A DNA stretch of 64,000 nucleotides from Akkermansiaceae bacterium (GTDB taxonomy: Bacteria; Verrucomicrobiota; Verrucomicrobiia; Verrucomicrobiales; Akkermansiaceae): the NCBI GenBank assembly GCA_017798145.1, contig CP059069.1, forward strand, positions 1,969,226 to 2,033,225, read 5' to 3'. The notes under the pieces were generated by a model that saw only the letters and a program-made list of their open reading frames with translations, searched no databases and was not told where the DNA came from. The translations under genes and the position numbers were made by a program. Shown one piece after another: positions 30,785 through 39,159 of this stretch. Within the stretch, counting starts at the first letter, position 1, and every line of letters begins with the position of its first letter.

Positions 30785-31254
30785 TTAGGTTGCCGGAATC
30801 GATCCCGAGTCTCCATCAAACGTCGTGCACTCGTATTCGATCTCGCAATGGCGAACAGCATCCGGGGTTTCCAGGCAACGGACAATCCTTGGGTTGCATG
30901 ATTTCGTGCGAACCCCGGCGATGCGCGGGGGATCTTGTGGTGCGATCGGATACCCATTCCGTCCGATCCCGACTTTGGCATCCATCGCATTCGGGCAAAC
31001 GTCCTTGAGTATGCTGATCGAAAGATCGGTCCTTCAGGGCTTGGCTCATACGGATCAAGCCCGGGGAAACCCTCCTGCCCGATCAGATTCGCGGCGTAAT
31101 GGCATAAAATGGCCAATCCGACCCTCTCCTCTTGCGTAAGCCCGGAGGTTCCGACCGGCTTGTTTTGCGGATTGTCATCCCCGCAGCCTGAAAGAGGGAC
31201 AGCTGACAGCGTCAAGAAATGGAGAGCCGCTTTTTTCGTCCGATTGCTTGGCAG
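30785..31254 (-). pseudogene. Frameshifted lipoprotein gene
   Basis: The 5' part reads as a lipoprotein leader (KKAALHFLTLSAVPLSGC, lipobox Cys at 31185-31183) followed by a plausible mature start (GDDNPQNKPVGTSGLTQEER; HYAANLIGQEGFPGLDPYEP). Near 31040-31055 the protein-like sense moves to another frame (TDLSISILKDVCPNAMDAKV, then IEYECTTFDGDSGSIPAT) that ends at 30785. No ATG begins the first part; only CTG at 31254 or TTG at 31215 is available. The simplest reading is a lipoprotein gene broken by one frameshift, either natural decay or a sequencing error. Function unknown. Confidence 0.4.
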
Positions 31255-31334
31255 ACGTCATGGAAATGGCGGCGCCGGGGGCGAATCTCGCATCCGATCG
31301 GATCGGTTTCCCCGTCATCGCCGCCTTGCTAGCC

Positions 31335-31835
31335 TTATCCCTTCCTCTTGATCTCTTCCTTGCGTGTCTCGAACCATGCGGAAAGCTTCTCCAGCGAATC
31401 CACCTTATCCTCATCAACTTTCCTAACGATCCGCCATTCGGTGACTTCGGGCAGGACCCGCCACTTTCCATCCTGCTTGATCAGAAACGCGGGGTCTAAA
31501 TCGAACGCCTTGTTGCCGTCCTTTTTCGATTCGTTGATCACCACCACGGCGCATTCACCTTCGATCTTCTCCTCGATGATCTCAAAATCCCAGCCGTCAC
31601 CCGCCAGATCGATAAATCTCCGCACCTTGGACCTGAAATATTCGGTCGCCTCCTCCGGGAGTCCCTCAAACTTCGCGGCATGCTCCCAAGTGCCCTCGAA
31701 ATCCTTCGTTTGTGCAGCCTTCTTGAATGCACCCAAAGCTTCCGATGGCGTTGCTGCAAGGGCGGATTGAAGCAAGAGGGTTGCGAGCAATGCGATGGTC
31801 TTCAAGCGTGTCTGGGTGAAACTTGTGGCTGTCAT
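31335..31835 (-). CDS. Small secreted protein of unknown function
   Basis: 166 residues with a signal peptide (LKTIALLATLLLQSALAA). The mature part is helical then strand-rich (SEALGAFKKAAQTKDFEGTW; ECAVVVINESKKDG; FLIKQDGKWRVLPEVTEW), a pattern reminiscent of NTF2-like/DUF4878 proteins. That likeness is only by eye. It starts 25 bp after the stop of the giant subtilase gene, so the two are probably co-transcribed and this may be an accessory protein of the protease. Confidence 0.75.
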   Translation of the reverse strand: MTATSFTQTRLKTIALLATLLLQSALAATPSEALGAFKKAAQTKDFEGTWEHAAKFEGLPEEATEYFRSKVRRFIDLAGDGWDFEIIEEKIEGECAVVVINESKKDGNKAFDLDPAFLIKQDGKWRVLPEVTEWRIVRKVDEDKVDSLEKLSAWFETRKEEIKRKG

Positions 31836-31860
31836 AGGCGACCCCTGCTGCGGCAGGGTG

Positions 31861-34800
31861 TCACGGCGGCGTCGGCGCCACGGCCTTGAGGCGCATGAAC
31901 TTGGCCGGATTGGCCGGATCTACCGTTACGGAAGACCTCATTTTCCGGGTGTTCACGCCATCCTCGAGGATTTCGTTGAGAATGCCCGCCGTTTGCCATG
32001 AACCGGGCAGCATCGTGGGCGACCACTCGGCGACAAGGGTGACATCGGTCACATCCTTTGACACCGTGTAGGTGATCGAGATGGCGCCGTTCTCAAGGGA
32101 ACTGACCACCGGAGAGGGCCGCTCCATGATGTCAGGGCGGCTGTTCAGCACGTATTCCACAAGGTTGGGAAGATCGTCGAGATCGCTGTTTCCGGTGACG
32201 GATTGGTTGATGCCCGGATATTGGCCAATCCATTGCGAATAGCTGCTGAAGATGACGTCGGACACTTCGATAACGATGTTCTGTGAGGAAAAGCCTCCAA
32301 GGACATTGCGGATCTCGATGATGACGTTGTACGTGCCGAGGGCGGCCGTCGGCGAGATTGTCCCGGAAATCAGACCCGTCTGCCTGTCGATGGAAAGCCC
32401 GGCCGGGAGCGGTGTGGATGCGGCGATGAAGTATTCGGGAGCCTCGTAGAACCTGTCGTTGCGGAGGCGGTCGACGAAGTTGCTGTTCCCGGGGTTGTTG
32501 GGGAAGCCCGGGGTGACGCCGATGAGGACGGGTTCGTTGTCGGTGACGGTGATCACCTGCGAGACGTTGAGGAAGCCCGTGGCCGAGAGCGTGATGGTGG
32601 GGCGCTGGACTCCATCGGAGAACAAGTCATCGACGGCGCGGATCGGGAAAGTGCCGCTCACCTGGCCTGCGGGGATGACGATGGATGCGGGGACGGCGGC
32701 CTCGGTGATGTCCGAGGAGGAGACGTTCACCGTCAGATCGTAGGAAACGGGCTGGTTGATGGTGACCGTGCCGGTGGAGGCGTTTTCACCGTCCGTTTCC
32801 GAGATGGTGGAAGGGGCGAGGGCGAGTGTCAGGTAGATGTTCGGGGAGGAGTCCGAGGAGATGATGAGGTTGTCGATGGCGAGGGCGTCGGGGAAGCCTG
32901 CGCCGCTGTTGTTGGTGGCGGTCTTGTAGTACCAGCGGAGGTAGATGGGGGACTCGCGGTCGGTGAAAACAGCGGGAAGGTTGACGTTGTTGAACCTCTG
33001 GACGGTGCCGGTGGGTGTGGAGCCGGAGGTGTATGAGGCCCCCGGCACCGCTATCCATTTGGAACCGGTGTTGGCGGGGTTCCCGGTGGTGTATTCGAGG
33101 TTCATCTGCATCGACTTCGGCTGCTCGGAGACCTTCACGATATCGTAGCTGATCTGCAGCCCGGTGAGACCCCGGGTGTTGTCGAGTGCCAGCGCGATGA
33201 AGCCCGGATCGAAGCGCACCGCGCCGCCGGAGACGCTACCGGCGAGCATGCCGATGCGCGAGCCGAAGTTGTAGGGCGCGCCGCCGGTGCCGGCGTTCCG
33301 GAGAAGGGAGAGTTCATCGAAGTTGATGGTCTGCGTGCTGGCGAGGTTCGTGGAGAAGGACGACCATCCGGTGGGGAAAAGGTACCCTTCGGCGCCGGGC
33401 TCCACGTCGAAGTCCTGAAGATAGCGGCCGTTGGTGAAAACTGCGGCCGGGAAAATGCTTTTTTCGGCCGAGGTGGAGCGCGTGCCGGAAATGGTGCGGG
33501 CTACGGCTCCGGAAGTTGTCAGCCATTCGCCCGCGAGGTTTGCGCCGGCTTCCGTCTGCCCGGCAAAGTAGGCCGCCTCGCTGGCGGAAACCCGCCCGAC
33601 ATTTGGCTGTGTGAAGAAGGAATTCCCGTAGGAGATCTTGTGGATGTCAACGCCCACCCCGTTTTTGAGCACGATGGCATCGCCGATGTTGTCGAGGGTC
33701 GGCCATTTGGAGGCTGCGGTGAAGAGATCCGTGTTTGTGCTGGAGACGATGACCTTGCCGCTGGCCAGGTCCGTGCTGTCACCGGGGATCAGGGGGTCTT
33801 TTGGGGAAACGCCGTTGTAAACCACGATCAGTGTGCCAGCGGGAACGTCGTTCCACAGGCCGGGGGCGAAAAGGAGAGCGTTGCCGGACTGGTCGGCAAG
33901 GGACCAACCGGCGAGGCTGCCCTCCTTGAGGGTGAGGATCTCGATCCACTCGGAAGTGCCGCCGCCGGGGCCTTGGCTGAACTCATGGATGATGGCCTGC
34001 CCGTTGACGGTGAGGGTGTCGCCCCTGAGGACGAGGCCGCTCTGGTAGGTGTAGGGGGTTCCGGGGCGCACCGCATTGGCGAGGGGGCGGTCAAGCAGAT
34101 TGACGTTGCCGGTGATGAAGGGGGGGCTTGTGGTGTTGCCGTCCGTGGCGGTGATGGAGCAGCGCCAGAGCTTGCCGCTGTTCGAGGGGTTCGCCGGAAC
34201 CGATGCGGTGGTGATGCCGGAGTCCGTGAAATTATCCTCGTCCGTGCTGAACTCCCATTTGTAGGCGAGGGTGATGGGGTCGTTCTCGGGATCGGAAACG
34301 CTGACTGCGGTCACGGTGAGCGGAAGGTCGTCGTAAGCCTGCGTGGCAGCGTTGAGGGTGACGGATGCGATGGCAGGCGTCTGGTTTTTCACAGTGACAA
34401 AGACGGGCTGGGACTCGCCGATCAGGCCGTCCGGATCGGTGGCCTTGGCGGTGTAGGCGTAGAAGCCGTTGGCGGGGTTGCGGGCAAAGACATATGGAAA
34501 GGAGGTCGCGGTACCCACGAGGACATTGTTCTCGAAGAGCTCGACCTTCGTGACCGTGTCTGCGGCTCCGTCGATGTCGAAGTCCGTGGCATCGACGTTG
34601 ACGGAATACCCAACGCCCGGGCTGAAGACCGCTCCGTTCGCGGGGCTGGTGATGACGACGGACGGGGGCGGGTTGGTCGGCGGGGCGGAGACCCCGAAGA
34701 CGGTGAGCTCGGCGAAGGTGAGGGAGCCGCCCGTGGTGTTGGCTCCGCTCCTGCGGTCCGCGATTTTCAGCACCCAGTCACCGGAGGAGTTTTCCCCCCA

Positions 34801-36753
34801 GTTGCGGACGGTGCTGAGGGTGTAGTCGGTGTAGTTGTCGTTCGTGTCGCTGCGGCGCTCGGCGAGGCGGCTGACGGTGCCGGAGGGCGAGGTCAGGAAG
34901 ATCTCGAGATCGCCGCGCGCCGTGTGGTTGATCGAAAGGCGGACAGTCACATGCTCGGTGGTGATGAAGGAATTCGGCATGGAGAAGGTGACGCTGGCTC
35001 CGGTGGAGGAGTTGTTCGGGATCGCGACGGCACCGCCGGGCATCCTGGAAACCGCGTTGACCTGTGTGCCAAGGTTCGTCCAGGTGCGGGCGAGGGCGAC
35101 GGCGGCTTCCGCATCGATCAGGCCGGCGCCGAAGTTGTGGTTGAAGTGCAGGCCGGCCGCGTTGTCCACCCAGTCCACATCGGCGGGGTCGATTTTTTTT
35201 GCGGAGCGGATGAGGATTGCCTGAACATCGCGCCAGCCGAGGTTTGGGTTGGCCTCAAGCATGAGTGCGACGACGCCGGCGGCGGCGGGGGTGGCGGAAG
35301 AGGTGCCGCCGAAATCGTTGGTGTAGCTGCCCGGATCGTAGCCTTCCCCTCCGGTCACGTCGGTCGTGACGATGCCGAGCGTGTTGCCGCGGCCGGAGGA
35401 AGGCGCGCAGACGACGAGGTTGGCGCCCGGCTCGGCATAGCCGGCTCGGTTGCCCAGCGAATCGGTGGCTCCGATCGCGATGGTGTAGATCGAGTTTGCG
35501 TAGCTGTCGTAGTTGGAGTTGTCCTCGCTTTCGGCGCCGTTGCCGCCGGCCCAGAGGAAGATGGTTCCGAGGCCGTTGCGGCCGGTGGTGGCGGCGTTCT
35601 TGAAGGCGGCGATGGTGAGCGGGCCGGGCTTGTCCAGCCCGATGCCGGAATCCGGTGGCCCCCAGCTGTTGCTTGAGATCTGGATGAGGTTGGGAAGATG
35701 GCTCATTGCCTGGGATTCCTGCAAGTCGGTGCTGGGGGCGGAGATGAGGCGGAGGCCCACGAGCGAGGCTTCCGGAGCGGTTCCGGTGACGCCGACGCCG
35801 TTGTTGCCCCTTGCGCCGGCGACGCCCGCGCAGGCCGTGCCGTGGCTGTCCCCCGCTTCGGGGCTTGGATCGTTGTCATTTCCGTTCCAGTCCCTGTCGT
35901 TGGCGGTATCCGCGTTTGCGGCCAGATCCGGGTGCGTGTGCTGGAGTCCGTCATCGACGATGCCGATCTTGATCCCGGTTCCCTTGAGGCCGCCGGCCTC
36001 GCCGTATTTCCAGACGTTCTCGATGTTCACATCGGTTCCCGCCGCGGCACCGCTGCTGGACTTGATGTGCCATTGGGTGCCGACGAGGGGATCGTTGGGC
36101 AAAGCCCTTGGGTTCTGCTGCACTGCGAGCAGGACATCCGCCGAGGCGACGGAGGTATCGCTGCGGACGCCATCGATCTTGGCCAGGGCATCCATGGGGC
36201 GGGCGGCGGAAAAGATCACCCATTCCGGGGCGTAAGAGGGCAGTTCCTTGACCTCCAGGCCGTGCCTGCGGGCGAAGGCCTGCGCCTGCTCCTGGGGCAT
36301 TTTCACCCGCATATCGCTGGTGACGAGGCGGCGGGCGGTGGAGGTTTCACGCTCGCCCTCAACATAGGCGACGGGCAGGACGCCCATGGGTGCATCAAGC
36401 TCCGCGATGCGAGCGGCGAGGGTGGCGGGAGTTGCCGGGGGATTGAGCCTGGTGATGCGATCCTTGCCGTTCGCATCGATCAGGGCGACCTCGCTCATCG
36501 AAAGCTCCAGCGGCATCCCGTCATCCTGGTTCTTGAAACGGATTTTCTCCTCGGCCTGGCGTTCCTTTTTGGAGGCCGCAGCGATCTCATCGCCGGCCTT
36601 TGCGGGTGCCTCTGCCTCACCCTTCGCAGGAAATGATGCGGAATCCGCGGATGTCCTTTTCAGGGCATTTCCTGTTAGGATGATTCCGCAGACAATCAGT
36701 GCGATGGCAGCGATGATGTAGGGCGCGCGCCGTGGGTTATTTGACTTCTTCAT
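31861..36753 (-). CDS. Large secreted subtilisin-like (S8) protease with P-domain, lamin-tail and Calx-beta domains
   Basis: 1630 residues. An N-terminal signal-anchor (APYIIAAIALIVCGIILTGN) precedes a propeptide-like region and an S8 domain with the full triad: Asp267 (GIVDDG), His304 (GDSHGTACAG) and Ser485 (GGTSSATPAAAG). Then come a proprotein-convertase P-domain (about 560-690; NHTARGDLEIFLTSPSGTVS), Ig-like modules, a lamin-tail domain (about 910-1000; GTSEWIEILTLKEGSLAGWS), a carbohydrate-binding-like sandwich, a Calx-beta module (about 1310-1430) and a putative-Ig module (PLPAGLSIDRQTGLISG). The C-terminus has no PEP-CTERM or type IX-like tail that I recognise. It is probably an exported protease for environmental protein. 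It begins 38 bp after the rRNA methyltransferase gene and is followed closely by a small secreted protein. Confidence 0.93.
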   Translation of the reverse strand: MKKSNNPRRAPYIIAAIALIVCGIILTGNALKRTSADSASFPAKGEAEAPAKAGDEIAAASKKERQAEEKIRFKNQDDGMPLELSMSEVALIDANGKDRITRLNPPATPATLAARIAELDAPMGVLPVAYVEGERETSTARRLVTSDMRVKMPQEQAQAFARRHGLEVKELPSYAPEWVIFSAARPMDALAKIDGVRSDTSVASADVLLAVQQNPRALPNDPLVGTQWHIKSSSGAAAGTDVNIENVWKYGEAGGLKGTGIKIGIVDDGLQHTHPDLAANADTANDRDWNGNDNDPSPEAGDSHGTACAGVAGARGNNGVGVTGTAPEASLVGLRLISAPSTDLQESQAMSHLPNLIQISSNSWGPPDSGIGLDKPGPLTIAAFKNAATTGRNGLGTIFLWAGGNGAESEDNSNYDSYANSIYTIAIGATDSLGNRAGYAEPGANLVVCAPSSGRGNTLGIVTTDVTGGEGYDPGSYTNDFGGTSSATPAAAGVVALMLEANPNLGWRDVQAILIRSAKKIDPADVDWVDNAAGLHFNHNFGAGLIDAEAAVALARTWTNLGTQVNAVSRMPGGAVAIPNNSSTGASVTFSMPNSFITTEHVTVRLSINHTARGDLEIFLTSPSGTVSRLAERRSDTNDNYTDYTLSTVRNWGENSSGDWVLKIADRRSGANTTGGSLTFAELTVFGVSAPPTNPPPSVVITSPANGAVFSPGVGYSVNVDATDFDIDGAADTVTKVELFENNVLVGTATSFPYVFARNPANGFYAYTAKATDPDGLIGESQPVFVTVKNQTPAIASVTLNAATQAYDDLPLTVTAVSVSDPENDPITLAYKWEFSTDEDNFTDSGITTASVPANPSNSGKLWRCSITATDGNTTSPPFITGNVNLLDRPLANAVRPGTPYTYQSGLVLRGDTLTVNGQAIIHEFSQGPGGGTSEWIEILTLKEGSLAGWSLADQSGNALLFAPGLWNDVPAGTLIVVYNGVSPKDPLIPGDSTDLASGKVIVSSTNTDLFTAASKWPTLDNIGDAIVLKNGVGVDIHKISYGNSFFTQPNVGRVSASEAAYFAGQTEAGANLAGEWLTTSGAVARTISGTRSTSAEKSIFPAAVFTNGRYLQDFDVEPGAEGYLFPTGWSSFSTNLASTQTINFDELSLLRNAGTGGAPYNFGSRIGMLAGSVSGGAVRFDPGFIALALDNTRGLTGLQISYDIVKVSEQPKSMQMNLEYTTGNPANTGSKWIAVPGASYTSGSTPTGTVQRFNNVNLPAVFTDRESPIYLRWYYKTATNNSGAGFPDALAIDNLIISSDSSPNIYLTLALAPSTISETDGENASTGTVTINQPVSYDLTVNVSSSDITEAAVPASIVIPAGQVSGTFPIRAVDDLFSDGVQRPTITLSATGFLNVSQVITVTDNEPVLIGVTPGFPNNPGNSNFVDRLRNDRFYEAPEYFIAASTPLPAGLSIDRQTGLISGTISPTAALGTYNVIIEIRNVLGGFSSQNIVIEVSDVIFSSYSQWIGQYPGINQSVTGNSDLDDLPNLVEYVLNSRPDIMERPSPVVSSLENGAISITYTVSKDVTDVTLVAEWSPTMLPGSWQTAGILNEILEDGVNTRKMRSSVTVDPANPAKFMRLKAVAPTPP

Positions 36754-36791
36754 AAATTCGATACGGAGGCTAGGGGAGAGGTGGTTTTAAA

Positions 36792-38039
36792 TCAAGTGGC
36801 GTATTCACCATGTGAAGGCGGGTGCTTCACCATTACCATCACGCACTCCACGTGGCGGGTGTGGGGGAAAAGATCGAAAGGCTGCACTTCTTCAAGCGCG
36901 TATCCGGACTCCCGCAGAATCTTGTAATCCCGCACCTGCGTCGCCGGATCACAGGAAACATAGATCACCCTTTCCGGCCCGTAGGCGACGAGCTGGGCGA
37001 GGAATTCCGGCGTGCTGCCTTTTCTCGGCGGGTCGATGATGACCGCCGTCTGTTCTGCCGGGGTGTCGATTTGCGCGAAAATCTCCTCTGCGTCCGCCTG
37101 CAGGATGCTGACGTTGCCGAAACCGTTGAGTGCGACGTTGTTCGCCGCCCATTTCGCGCCCGCCTCGTTCACCTCCACGCCCATGACTTTCTGGAAGCGC
37201 CCCGCGAGGCAGAGCCCGAACAGACCCGCACCGCAATAGGCATCCACCAGATAGCGGGCTCCGCCTTCCAGCGCCTTTTCGCCGACGTATCCGGTGAACT
37301 TTTCCAGGATGAACGGGTTGTTCTGGAAAAACTCGCCGGCCACGAAATCGAACTTCACGCCGGCGATCTCCTCGCGGGCGATGGCCTTCGGATCGCGCTC
37401 GACGCGGCCTTGGGTGGCGCGCAGGAGTATCGTCGCGCCGCGCTTGAAGCGCCGTCCGTTCGCGCGGAGATCCGCGTGCACCCCGGGGAGCGCGTCGTTG
37501 ATCTCCTTCATCGCGATCGGGCAGCTCGGGACGTCCAGGATTTCCATGCGCCGCCCCACCTTGAGGAAACCGATCTCCTTCACCACGCCGTCCACGGGTT
37601 TCTCGAAGTGCGGGGTGATCTTGGACCGGTAGTTCCAGATCTGCTCCGAGCTGGCGCAGGGGTTCACCTCGCGCTCCTCGCCGGCCATGTGCTTCAGCAG
37701 TTCGCGGATCTGGCGGGTTTTCCAGGCAAGCTGCTTTTCGTAGGAAAGGTGCTGGTACTGGCAGCCTCCGCATGTCCCGAACAACGCGCAGCCCGGCTCC
37801 ACCCGATCCGGGGATTTTTCCAAGACTTCCACGAGGTCGCCCTGCGAGTGGTTCTTGTCGTTTCGGAAAATCCGGGTCCGCACCAGCTCCCCCGGCAGCG
37901 CATAGGGCACGAACACCACCCAGCCGTCCACACGGCCTACGCCCGCGCCGAGATTCGTCAGCGAGTCGATGCGCAGATCAATTTCCTGATGGTAGGTGAA
38001 AGGCTTCGGGACGAACTTTTTCGGCGGGCGCTGGTGCAT
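36792..38039 (-). CDS. rlmD: 23S rRNA (uracil-C5)-methyltransferase, RlmD/RumA type
   Basis: 415 residues. An N-terminal TRAM-like domain (about 15-75) is followed by iron-sulfur cysteines (Cys84, Cys90 and Cys93 in CALFGTCGGCQYQH, with a fourth near 173 in VPSCPIAM). The SAM-dependent methyltransferase domain shows YLVDAYCGAGLFGL, IIDPPRKG, and the catalytic Cys in VIYVSCDPAT. It methylates uracil C5 in 23S rRNA (U1939 in E. coli numbering). The cluster cysteines argue for RlmD/RlmC over the tRNA enzyme TrmA, but the exact target cannot be read from sequence. The 295 bp upstream contain the promoter of the divergent PEP-CTERM gene. Confidence 0.88.
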   Translation of the reverse strand: MHQRPPKKFVPKPFTYHQEIDLRIDSLTNLGAGVGRVDGWVVFVPYALPGELVRTRIFRNDKNHSQGDLVEVLEKSPDRVEPGCALFGTCGGCQYQHLSYEKQLAWKTRQIRELLKHMAGEEREVNPCASSEQIWNYRSKITPHFEKPVDGVVKEIGFLKVGRRMEILDVPSCPIAMKEINDALPGVHADLRANGRRFKRGATILLRATQGRVERDPKAIAREEIAGVKFDFVAGEFFQNNPFILEKFTGYVGEKALEGGARYLVDAYCGAGLFGLCLAGRFQKVMGVEVNEAGAKWAANNVALNGFGNVSILQADAEEIFAQIDTPAEQTAVIIDPPRKGSTPEFLAQLVAYGPERVIYVSCDPATQVRDYKILRESGYALEEVQPFDLFPHTRHVECVMVMVKHPPSHGEYAT

Positions 38040-38205
38040 CTGGCCGCAGTTCCTAGGCCATCCGCCCGCAGAAAGGAACCGTGATTTCGGAAATCGCGGT
38101 TCCCTTCCCCCTCCCGGGCCACCCGCCCTTGCCCCCGAATCCCGGTTTCACAATGAATCCAGCCGATTTTCTCCGGGTGGAAAATTATGTATGCAAAATT
38201 ATGTA

Positions 38206-38233
38206 TTGACGGATATGGATCAATCCGTAAAGT
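38206..38233 (+). promoter_or_regulatory. Sigma-70-like promoter for the PEP-CTERM gene at 38335
   Basis: TTGACG (38206-38211), a 16-bp spacer and TAAAGT (38228-38233) lie about 100 bp before the start codon, just after two copies of AAAATTATGTAT (38181 and 38195) in an AT-rich pocket. The spacer contains a GGAT...ATCC dyad that could be an operator. The rest of 38040-38334 shows nothing else convincing. Confidence 0.5.
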
Positions 38234-38334
38234 CAACACCCATCGCATCGTAACTGACTGCATTTGAGCATTTTCGGAACGCTCGCGCAATCAAACCCAT
38301 ATCCGAAAATCCCAACAGAAAACCCACAGAACCC

Positions 38335-39081
38335 ATGAAGAAAGCATTCATCCCATCCCTGATCCTGGCCGCAAGCGCCATGTCCTCCTCAGCCGCCATC
38401 ACCCTCGTCGCCGGCTGGGATAACTTCGATGATGTTCTCAATGCCACGCCGACTCACCTGAGTGGCGGCACCACTGCTACCCTCACATCCGCTGCGACGG
38501 GCGGCAATTGGGACGATTGGAACAATACCACCGGGCACGGTTCGAGTGATGACGGCACCTTCGGAAGCTTGAGCTCATTCATTGCAGCCGCTTCTACGGT
38601 TGGCGGCACAGCCAGCAACCAGGGCACAAACCTCAGCCTGAACCGCAGTCGCAAGCCAGGCACCCTCACTTTCAACCTGACCAACACATCGGGTTTAGAC
38701 CGAACCATGGACGGGTTCTATTTCGACGCTGCCGGGCGATTCGCAGAATCGGCCAAGGAGTGGACGCTCTCGTTCAGCGGTGCGATTTCCGGCAGCGATG
38801 CCACCGGCACGCTGACGCAAGGCAACCTCAACGGCATATCAGCGGCTGATCGCGATAAGTACGTGGATCTGACCGGATTGACAGACAATGTATGGGAGGC
38901 CGGACAAGCAGCGATCTTCACCCTTGTTTTCGGCCCCGGCCCGGCCAGCACTAGCACCGGAGGGGGTCAGGAAACGGTGGTCGACAACATCGGCATCACC
39001 GCCAATGTCGTCCCCGAGCCATCCAGCCTCTCTCTGCTCGGCCTCGGGATCTGCGGCCTCCTGCTCCGCCGCAGGAAGTGA
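38335..39081 (+). CDS. PEP-CTERM sorted secreted protein
   Basis: 248 residues: a signal peptide (MKKAFIPSLILAASAMSSSA), a beta-rich body starting ITLVAGWDNFDDVL, and a C-terminal tail VPEPSSLSLLGLGICGLLL followed by RRRK. The body is related in style to the other PEP-CTERM proteins of the window (a lectin-like sandwich with LDRTMDGFYFDAAGRF and VVDNIGITANV). It is anchored or sorted at the cell surface by an exosortase encoded elsewhere. It stands alone, with its own promoter-like sequence upstream, and ends 78 bp before the glycosidase gene. Confidence 0.9.
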   Translation: MKKAFIPSLILAASAMSSSAAITLVAGWDNFDDVLNATPTHLSGGTTATLTSAATGGNWDDWNNTTGHGSSDDGTFGSLSSFIAAASTVGGTASNQGTNLSLNRSRKPGTLTFNLTNTSGLDRTMDGFYFDAAGRFAESAKEWTLSFSGAISGSDATGTLTQGNLNGISAADRDKYVDLTGLTDNVWEAGQAAIFTLVFGPGPASTSTGGGQETVVDNIGITANVVPEPSSLSLLGLGICGLLLRRRK

Positions 39082-39159
39082 TGCAAGGGTGCCGCAAGCG
39101 CCCATCCGCCGGCTCCTTTGGCTGGCAAAGCTGGCAGCGGCGGCATTAGGCTTGCCCGC

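Noticed and set aside
33640-35676. Long plus-strand open frame (678 codons) opposite the subtilase gene
   Set aside because: It is an antisense shadow: Gly/Val/Asp/Arg-rich with no domain or start context, while the minus strand encodes a clear S8 protease with triad and P-domain.
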